From a virus, in IMG/VR virus record IMGVR_UViG_3300029267_004622, positions 1-23,297 of that record: a stretch of 23,297 nucleotides of DNA; one strand, written 5' to 3'. Each line of letters opens with the position of its first letter. The stretch's first letter is position 1. A model generated the notes under the pieces. It ran no database searches. It was not told where the DNA came from and saw nothing but the letters and a program-made list of their open reading frames with translations. The position numbers and the translations under genes were made by a program. Shown here piece after piece: positions 17,516 through 23,297 of the stretch.

Positions 17516-18898
17516 CCACAAGTACTAGTACCCGATAAGATAGAAGAACTCTCAATTGCTTCAACTACAAGCATATCGTTTCCATCCTCTATTGTAACTA
17601 TTGGCGGTCAGCAATATCGTAATAGCTCAACCCTAACCTGCGATCTTTCTACAACTGGAGCAAATGGTTTAGATACAGGATCACTTGCTTCTGACTCGAC
17701 TTATTTCGTATATGCGGTTGTGAGTAGCGGAAGTATGGCAATTGTTGCTAGTTTAAACCCTGATACCACTGGACCTACTGGATTCTCAGTATGGAAGCTA
17801 ATTGGAGCTTTTGGAACTAAACCAGGTGCTGCTGAAGTTGATTTTATATACTCGATATACGGTCAACATGGCAAACCTAAAAATGATATCCAGGGTAGGG
17901 CGATATATGATGATTTAGCTAGTGCACCCACGGTTGGTACTCAAAACTATATTATAAATGGTGGTTTTGATTTTTGGCAACGTGGAACAGATTCTGGCTC
18001 TGTAACGTCTTCGGGTTGGCAATATCAAGCAGATAGATGGAGATTTTACACAAGTGCTGGTGGTGGTGGAACAGGCTCTATCTCACGCCAAACACTAACA
18101 CCAGGAGATATATCAAGCAATTCGCAATATTACCTTCGGTGGGATCAAACTGTGGCTGTTACAGCCTCTTCTCCCGCATTGCAAATCCCAATTGAAGACG
18201 TTAGAACTTTAGCTGGTAAAACAATTACACTATCATTTTGGGCAAAACAGTCTGGAAGTGAAGAATTTAAAGTATATACTAAACAGGATTTTGGTAGCGG
18301 TGGATCGTCGAATGTATTTAGCTCAATTCCAACATTTACACCATCTACATCATGGCAACAGTTTAGCTTCACATGGGATATACCGGATTTGTCCGGTAAA
18401 ACAATTGGGACTGATAGTAATTTTGCCATTACATTTGGGACTGATGGTTTAGGTACCTTTACCATAGATATTGCAGATGTTATGCTCAATGAGGGGCCTA
18501 TTGCTGCCCCATTTCAACGTGCAGGTGGTACAATAGGTGGTGAATTAGCGTTGTGTCAAAGATATTATCAAAGAATTGAGGATAATGCAATAATAGGGCA
18601 TTGTCCTAGGGTTAATATACGAGGTGCCAGCACTTCGGTTGTAAATGTATGGTATAGTTCAATTGTACCATTCCGCTCAGTCCCCACATATTCCCAGTCA
18701 GCGACATCTTCTTTTGCCATTTACCCCACTAGTGGCACTACAGGGGTTAATGTTTCTGGAAGACCAGCAGCTAATATTGAACTTCTAAGCTGTGGAGACG
18801 TAGCGTGGAATTATGAAACATTATCAGGAATAGTTGGTGGTCAAGCATACAGTTTATTCTTATCATCAGCGGTTATGGCATTAGACGCAGAATTTTAA
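17513..18898 (+). CDS. Tail fibre with WQRG/ADRW carbohydrate-binding-like module
   Basis: The start lies at the end of the 25-nt repeat. Of 461 residues, the first ~140 form a beta-rich head (IVTIGGQQYRNSS, then SDSTYFVYAVVSSG), typical of fibre attachment domains. A central module begins NYIINGGFDFWQRGT (145-159), continues with YQADRW (171-176), and runs to about 340 with TLSFWAKQSG and TSWQQFSFTWDIP. This NGGF..WQRG..ADRW arrangement is widespread in phage fibres and has the look of a carbohydrate-binding beta-sandwich. A following segment ALCQRYYQRIE (about 345-355) leads into a C-terminal beta domain likely to form the tip. No modules are shared with fibres A and B, so it appears to be an independent adhesin placed behind a reused start cassette. 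Confidence 0.75.
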   Translation: MPQVLVPDKIEELSIASTTSISFPSSIVTIGGQQYRNSSTLTCDLSTTGANGLDTGSLASDSTYFVYAVVSSGSMAIVASLNPDTTGPTGFSVWKLIGAFGTKPGAAEVDFIYSIYGQHGKPKNDIQGRAIYDDLASAPTVGTQNYIINGGFDFWQRGTDSGSVTSSGWQYQADRWRFYTSAGGGGTGSISRQTLTPGDISSNSQYYLRWDQTVAVTASSPALQIPIEDVRTLAGKTITLSFWAKQSGSEEFKVYTKQDFGSGGSSNVFSSIPTFTPSTSWQQFSFTWDIPDLSGKTIGTDSNFAITFGTDGLGTFTIDIADVMLNEGPIAAPFQRAGGTIGGELALCQRYYQRIEDNAIIGHCPRVNIRGASTSVVNVWYSSIVPFRSVPTYSQSATSSFAIYPTSGTTGVNVSGRPAANIELLSCGDVAWNYETLSGIVGGQAYSLFLSSAVMALDAEF

Positions 18899-18916
18899 AA
18901 TAAAAGGATATAAATA

Positions 18917-21151
18917 ATGACATTAGCTCCTAGAATTGACAGTATAGAGAATACAACTGATGGCCTTCAGTATATTACTGATAATCAGGTTATTCTTGAG
19001 AAGATGGATGCTCCATATACTACTATTAATAACCGTGCTCAGATGGTAAACTATGCAGCTCTCTGCCCGATGATGGGTATTAATCGCATACAGACACAAG
19101 AAGTATTTAAGATTGATGAAGAATCAGGCCCTAACGGTGAGCCTGTTTATGGTGTTGTGAATGATAAATGGGGACAGATTAGATTTGTTGGTACAGTAAC
19201 ATCATATAATGTTGCACGTGGACAATTAATAAATATTTCTACTACAGGCGATTTTGTAGAAATAGTTTTTTGGGGCACAGGCTTAAATGCTCTTATATCT
19301 TATGTAACATCTGATAACCGTGGTTTTAATGTTACAGTAGACGGAATATCTCAACCTGCTGTTGATTTATCATCATTGTCTAATGTGTTAATAAATAGAA
19401 ATTATTCTCCACACCATGTTGTAAATATTGTCAGTGGGTTAAGTGCAGGATGGCATACTGCTATATTAACAAAAACTACAGATTTTGATACGGAATTTTC
19501 TGGCTTTGAAATTCTTAATGAATCTTCCACGATCGACATCCCTGCTGGTTCGGCTGTAATTGATGGTAAGCTAGTAACCACTGCTTCTACGCAATCATTG
19601 GCTTATAATCCGCTCACTGGTTCTAATGGTGGTAGAGTAATTACATATTTACCACAAAATGGTATAGCTGCCCAAACATATACCGAAGTGGGAACAGCCT
19701 CTACTACTTTAGCTAATGTAGATCATTCCAATGAAGAGGTTATTAGAACTTATTATTGGCGCGAGTTTGGTGCCTCTAGGAGTGATGATTTTAGTTTAGT
19801 AACCTCTAGCTCTGACGTGGCATTTACTTTAGACGATGGTACAACTACATTAGTTGGGGATGATGTATATAATCTTACGGGTGCCAGTGGAGAAGGGCTT
19901 CGGTTGGTTGCAACAGGTGATACTTTCACTTTTACTTTTGTTGGAACTGGTCTCGATATATATGGCGGTGGCAATAACGGAGCTGTTAGTACAGAAACTT
20001 TCACAATTGCGATTAATGGCACCAATATAGCAACTAATGATGCAGTATTTGGAACTACTGCTATTAAAAATCTTCAAATTGCTTCCAATCTTCCATATGG
20101 TACACATACTGTAAAGGTTATACAAACAGGCTCAACCGGTGTTGATGTGATTTGGAATAAATTTATTATATATGGACCTAAAAAGCCCACATTGCCAGCT
20201 AATACTATAGAATTAGGTGATTATAATGTGATGGCTGACTTTGTTACAAATGATACCGCAGGTTTAGAAACTATTGCTACTGGAGTTTTGCGTAAGTGTC
20301 AACTAAGAGAACATATTTATACTGGAACTTGGCAATCAGCGACAATTACACCAACTTATATTTGCGGTGGATCCACATATGCCACAACAGCTAGTAATCA
20401 AACTGTATCTTATACTTTCTTTGGTACTGGTTTCGAACATCGGTTGGATGATAACGCCAATACAACATTGAATTTTACTATCAATGGTTCTTCAAATTTA
20501 TCTAGTTATACAACTGGATTTTATGGAAGTACTAATGCGACATTTACAGCTTCTACAGGGGTATATGTAGGGACAGCCTCGATGGATCCAGGTGGTGGTA
20601 TTTATGTTTACGATATGCCTCTTGGACTATATACAGTTGAAATAGAATATGCAGCAGGTAGTACATATATCCCCATGGCTCTTGATATTATTACTCCAAT
20701 TCATACTCATAAAAATAATGGCCCACATGTTGTCCAAAATACACTATTAGTTGGAAGTCAAGGGGTTTTAGATACAAGGCCATTGCCACAAGAATATTTA
20801 GATCCTAATGGAACTTCAAAAAATAAATTTGTTGTATCGGGAGATATTACTTTAGGTGCAAAAGCTCCACTCGAAGATATGATGACTACTATTTACACCA
20901 CTAGTGGCAAATTGTGGATTGAGTATACAGATAGATTATATGGTACTGCTGCAATGTATTTGTATATTGATGGTGTAGAACAAGATACGGAAATAAATTC
21001 TGTATCTGATACACTATGGATATACACTTCTAAATCATGGCTAGTTAACGTATCGCCTGGTGAGCATACAATACAAATTCATGGATATACTAGTGGTTCT
21101 GGTAAGACTGGTGGTGGAAATCGAAGTATGAGAATACACGAACTTAAATAA
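18917..21151 (+). CDS. Adhesin with four tandem jelly-roll-like repeats
   Basis: AAAAGGA (18902-18908) precedes the ATG by 8 nt. After a ~90-residue head (LAPRIDSIENTTDGLQYITDNQ...), the 744-residue protein contains three clear copies of a unit that opens with hydrophobic-GTG (WGTGLN at about 118, VGTGLDIYGGG at about 342, FGTGFEH at about 502) and closes with small-G-x-HT-hydrophobic (AGWHTAIL at about 175, YGTHTVKV at about 393, LGLYTVEI at about 568). A fourth, more divergent unit at the C-terminus has LWIEYTDRLYG and PGEHTIQIHG (about 664-744). Each unit carries an internal NGT/DG turn. The pattern suggests galactose-binding-like domains in tandem, as in glycan-binding fibres. No catalytic triad is evident. 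Repeats are divergent at DNA level, so duplication is old. Function as a glycan-binding fibre is inferred. Confidence 0.7.
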   Translation: MTLAPRIDSIENTTDGLQYITDNQVILEKMDAPYTTINNRAQMVNYAALCPMMGINRIQTQEVFKIDEESGPNGEPVYGVVNDKWGQIRFVGTVTSYNVARGQLINISTTGDFVEIVFWGTGLNALISYVTSDNRGFNVTVDGISQPAVDLSSLSNVLINRNYSPHHVVNIVSGLSAGWHTAILTKTTDFDTEFSGFEILNESSTIDIPAGSAVIDGKLVTTASTQSLAYNPLTGSNGGRVITYLPQNGIAAQTYTEVGTASTTLANVDHSNEEVIRTYYWREFGASRSDDFSLVTSSSDVAFTLDDGTTTLVGDDVYNLTGASGEGLRLVATGDTFTFTFVGTGLDIYGGGNNGAVSTETFTIAINGTNIATNDAVFGTTAIKNLQIASNLPYGTHTVKVIQTGSTGVDVIWNKFIIYGPKKPTLPANTIELGDYNVMADFVTNDTAGLETIATGVLRKCQLREHIYTGTWQSATITPTYICGGSTYATTASNQTVSYTFFGTGFEHRLDDNANTTLNFTINGSSNLSSYTTGFYGSTNATFTASTGVYVGTASMDPGGGIYVYDMPLGLYTVEIEYAAGSTYIPMALDIITPIHTHKNNGPHVVQNTLLVGSQGVLDTRPLPQEYLDPNGTSKNKFVVSGDITLGAKAPLEDMMTTIYTTSGKLWIEYTDRLYGTAAMYLYIDGVEQDTEINSVSDTLWIYTSKSWLVNVSPGEHTIQIHGYTSGSGKTGGGNRSMRIHELK

Positions 21152-21161
21152 GGATTAAACA

Positions 21162-23186
21162 ATGGTTAAGCAGAATATCCCATTAAGACCCCTGAAGGAT
21201 CAGGTTGATGCTGGTACTGGTGGAAGCGGCGGACTTGGAATCAATTATATTGATAATTATGATTTTGAAGATGCCAGTGTTACTGGTTGGGAAACATATG
21301 TAGATACTGCACAAATCGATCCAGAAGATGGAACAAGTGTAGCTTCTGCTAATGTTACTATCACGTCTAACTTAACGACACCGCTTCGTGGAACATATGA
21401 TGCCCTTCTATCTAAAGATGCTGCTGATCGACAAGGTGAAGGTTGGAGTTATGATTTCACTATCGATTCTGCTGATAAAGCAACTATGCTTGCAGTAAGT
21501 TTTGACTATTCAGTCTCAGCTGATTTCCTATATGGTACAAATGGTGACCCTTCTGATCCCAGTGACGTTACTGTTTGGGTTTATAATGTTAATGAATCTG
21601 AGCTTATTCAACTTGCTCCATATACATTAGATGGAAGTGGTAAGTTCTATGGTGTATTTCAAACAAAAGCAACATCTACAAATTATAGACTGATTCTCCA
21701 TATCTCAGGTGATAATACCGATGACTGGACAATGAACATCGATAATGTATTTGTTGGTCCCCAAACTAAAAGTTTTGGTCCTGCGATGAGTGATTGGACC
21801 TATGGTGGAACTGTCACTATACGTGGCTCAACATCAAATCCCACTAAGGGTACTGTTGTAGAGGATAAATTTTACTATAGAAGAGTAGGAGATAGTTTAG
21901 AAGTTAATTTTGCCTATGAACAAAGCTCTGCTGGCTCTGCTGGTTCTGGTAATTATGAATTTGTCCTACCCAATGGGTGGCAAATAGATTCTAATAAAAT
22001 AGCAAATGATCCTAGTGGCCAAGTTACTGTAGGTGCTGCCTATGGATATTCTAGTAGTACCTCTAAGGCTTTTACTGGAACAGCAAGTGTGCAACCAGAT
22101 GTGGATACAGATTATGTTATTTTAAAATTGGGAAATGATACTGCTGCTGTTGAGAATGTATCATCTACTCGTCTTGATTTAAACACTACAATTATAAGAT
22201 TAGGTGCTGAATTTAAAGTCCCAATCGCTGGCTGGAGCTCAAACACACTTGTTTCTTCAGATGCGGATACACGAGTTGTTGCAGCACAAAGTGCAGATAT
22301 TCTTGGAATCACCTTAACATCTGGATCAACCGTTGGGCGAATTGGATTTAATACTACGGTATTTGATACTCATGGTGGGATGGTAAATGCCGGTTCCGGA
22401 TCAACTTCCGCTGATGGATCTATATATACTGTTCCTGTAGCTGGTAAATATAGCGTTAATGCACAAATAGGAATACAGGCCGCGAGTGCTTGGTCAGCAG
22501 GGGATTTAGCATACACATATATTTATGTTAATAACTCTCCAGTAGCGCAACAAACCTTTAATGCTCCAAGTACAGGTACGTATACACCAGTTATAGTTTT
22601 ATCAAGAGTCTTGGATTTAAATGTAGGTGACACAGTACAAATTGTAGCATACCAAACCTCAGGTAGTAATAAGGCCGTTGTGGGTAACGCTGATACGAGC
22701 TGGTTTGAAGTAGAACGTATATCTGGTCCAGCTCAAATTGCGGCGAGTGAAGTGGTTGCCTTTAAGGCCAATGCAGCTGGATCACAATCAGGACCAGATA
22801 CTACTGCTGGTGGATTTATTGAGTTTGCAGGTGCTGTTGAGATTGATACACATGGAGCCTGGGATGGTACAGATACCTACACTATACCTGTAAATGGAAT
22901 ATATGAAATAACTGCTTGGGTTTATGGTGGATCAATAAATATGGGAACAAATAGCGCCAGTCGATTACACCTAAATATCGATGGGGTTACTGATGACTAT
23001 TTATGGTTTACTGAAGAATCTGCAGCAAATACTGCAAAAAAATCACAAATGCAAGGTTCAGTAATTAAAAACCTAAAAGCCGGACAAACTGTACGTCTTA
23101 ATGGCTATATTGATGACAACACAGGGGGATGGACTGTTAATAATGCCAGTTATATGTGTATCAAACGCATTGGTGGCGTAATGTAA
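21162..23186 (+). CDS. Tail fibre C: jelly roll + beta domain + two C1q-like domains
   Basis: AGGA (21151-21154) lies 7 nt before the ATG. The 674-residue protein starts with a short anchor and Gly-rich hinge, then a galactose-binding-like jelly roll (27-205) clearly related to that of fibre B: INYIDN, SKDAADRQGEG, DFTIDSADK, VSFDYS, VWVYNVNESELI and VFVGPQ, here uninterrupted. A beta domain follows (about 206-362, DWTYGGTVTIRG... to VPIAGW), comparable to the WTP-type tip of the other fibres but placed internally. Two C1q/TNF-like domains close the protein (about 372-520 with YTVPVAGKYSVNA and NVGDTVQIVA; about 525-674 with YTIPVNGIYEITA and KAGQTVRLNG). It is the last gene before the terminator. 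Domain order differs from fibres A and B, showing module reshuffling. Role: receptor-binding fibre, by inference. Confidence 0.8.
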   Translation: MVKQNIPLRPLKDQVDAGTGGSGGLGINYIDNYDFEDASVTGWETYVDTAQIDPEDGTSVASANVTITSNLTTPLRGTYDALLSKDAADRQGEGWSYDFTIDSADKATMLAVSFDYSVSADFLYGTNGDPSDPSDVTVWVYNVNESELIQLAPYTLDGSGKFYGVFQTKATSTNYRLILHISGDNTDDWTMNIDNVFVGPQTKSFGPAMSDWTYGGTVTIRGSTSNPTKGTVVEDKFYYRRVGDSLEVNFAYEQSSAGSAGSGNYEFVLPNGWQIDSNKIANDPSGQVTVGAAYGYSSSTSKAFTGTASVQPDVDTDYVILKLGNDTAAVENVSSTRLDLNTTIIRLGAEFKVPIAGWSSNTLVSSDADTRVVAAQSADILGITLTSGSTVGRIGFNTTVFDTHGGMVNAGSGSTSADGSIYTVPVAGKYSVNAQIGIQAASAWSAGDLAYTYIYVNNSPVAQQTFNAPSTGTYTPVIVLSRVLDLNVGDTVQIVAYQTSGSNKAVVGNADTSWFEVERISGPAQIAASEVVAFKANAAGSQSGPDTTAGGFIEFAGAVEIDTHGAWDGTDTYTIPVNGIYEITAWVYGGSINMGTNSASRLHLNIDGVTDDYLWFTEESAANTAKKSQMQGSVIKNLKAGQTVRLNGYIDDNTGGWTVNNASYMCIKRIGGVM

Positions 23187-23297
23187 TCAATCAAACATTC
23201 CTTCAAGCAGCAAGTGACCCATATCTATCACTTGCTGTTTTTCTTTTCCAGGATTTTTATCTACCCAATTATCACTCCAAGTAATGGTCAAACCCAA
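23187..23297 (-). CDS. C-terminal end of a convergent gene, product not recognised
   Basis: On the - strand a frame is open from the window edge at 23297 to TGA at 23189-23187, giving 36 residues rich in charged and aromatic amino acids (it includes ITWSDNWVDKNPGKEKQQ and ends GHLLLEGMFD). Its stop directly abuts the TAA of the fibre C gene (23184-23186) with no gap, as expected of tightly packed convergent phage genes. The other two - strand frames are closed. A 36-codon open frame could arise by chance, so support comes from residue content and exact abutment. The start lies outside the window. If real, it marks the end of the + strand structural operon. Confidence 0.5.
   Translation of the reverse strand: MGLTITWSDNWVDKNPGKEKQQVIDMGHLLLEGMFD
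23205..23248 (+). terminator. Rho-independent terminator closing the fibre operon
   Basis: A perfect 10-bp stem pairs CAGCAAGTGA (23208-23217) with TCACTTGCTG (23228-23237) around a 10-nt loop. It extends outward by one G-U and two A-U pairs, and is followed by a T-rich tract TTTTTCTTTT (23238-23247). It lies 18 nt beyond the fibre C stop. Read on the - strand, the stem lacks a U-run, so it acts for the + strand only. The whole hairpin lies within the putative coding end of the convergent gene. Confidence 0.88.

Noticed and set aside
18909-18916. TATAAATA just before the 18917 gene as a T4-type late promoter
   Set aside because: Transcription would start inside the coding region, after the ribosome site; the motif also occurs within genes (for example 2387-2394), so it is chance in AT-rich DNA.
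19753-20125. Minus-strand open frames inside the 18917 gene
   Set aside because: They are shadows of the + strand gene, overlap each other in different frames, and lack ribosome sites or protein-like composition.

Overview
This window looks like the late structural region of a tailed double-stranded DNA phage (or prophage), most likely one with a contractile tail and a large, AT-rich genome. The first two genes resemble baseplate proteins J and I, in the classical J-I-fibre order. Everything after them looks like receptor-binding or adhesin material. No replication, packaging, head, tRNA, CRISPR or transposase genes are visible. Coding density is very high. Ten genes lie head to tail on the + strand, and the tail end of one gene lies on the - strand. 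A lipoprotein signal in one gene fits a host with lipoprotein processing, probably Gram-negative; that is inference.

Layout. 2-2782: baseplate J-like protein, cut at its 5' end by the window and enlarged by inserted beta-rich repeats. 2794-4935: gpI-like tail protein. 4936-5000: a short gap with an extended -10 promoter candidate. 5001-10076: a 1691-residue multidomain tail or baseplate adhesin with a TTG start. 10086-12182: fibre A. 12182-13171: a fibre-like protein carrying a lipoprotein signal peptide. 13201-14346 and 14346-14894: two shorter fibre proteins. 14904-17447: fibre B, a mosaic relative of fibre A. 17513-18898: fibre with a WQRG/ADRW carbohydrate-binding-like module. 18917-21151: protein with four jelly-roll-like repeats. 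21162-23186: fibre with two C1q-like domains. A strong hairpin terminator at 23205-23248 closes the operon; it lies inside the last codons of a convergent - strand gene that abuts the last fibre stop.

The genes work as one assembly. J and I would form the baseplate wedge and its link to the fibres. The giant protein and six or seven fibre-like proteins would make an unusually rich set of surface adhesins built from a small pool of exchangeable modules: a galactose-binding-like jelly roll, a PDPRWPSYDESE linker, a C1q-like domain, a PSPQ...DRPGLV linker and a WTP-type tip domain.

The most notable finding is the gene at 12182. It joins an N-terminal lipoprotein signal (lipobox LTSC, Cys20) to the C1q-like, linker and tip modules of the neighbouring fibre. 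This suggests a phage-encoded, membrane-anchored copy of the receptor-binding tip, possibly a superinfection-exclusion or receptor-masking factor. It sits next to a 25-bp direct repeat that recurs after fibre B, where a nine-codon remnant starting like the lipoprotein gene is seen. Together these suggest a duplicated fibre + lipoprotein unit and recombination-driven fibre diversification.
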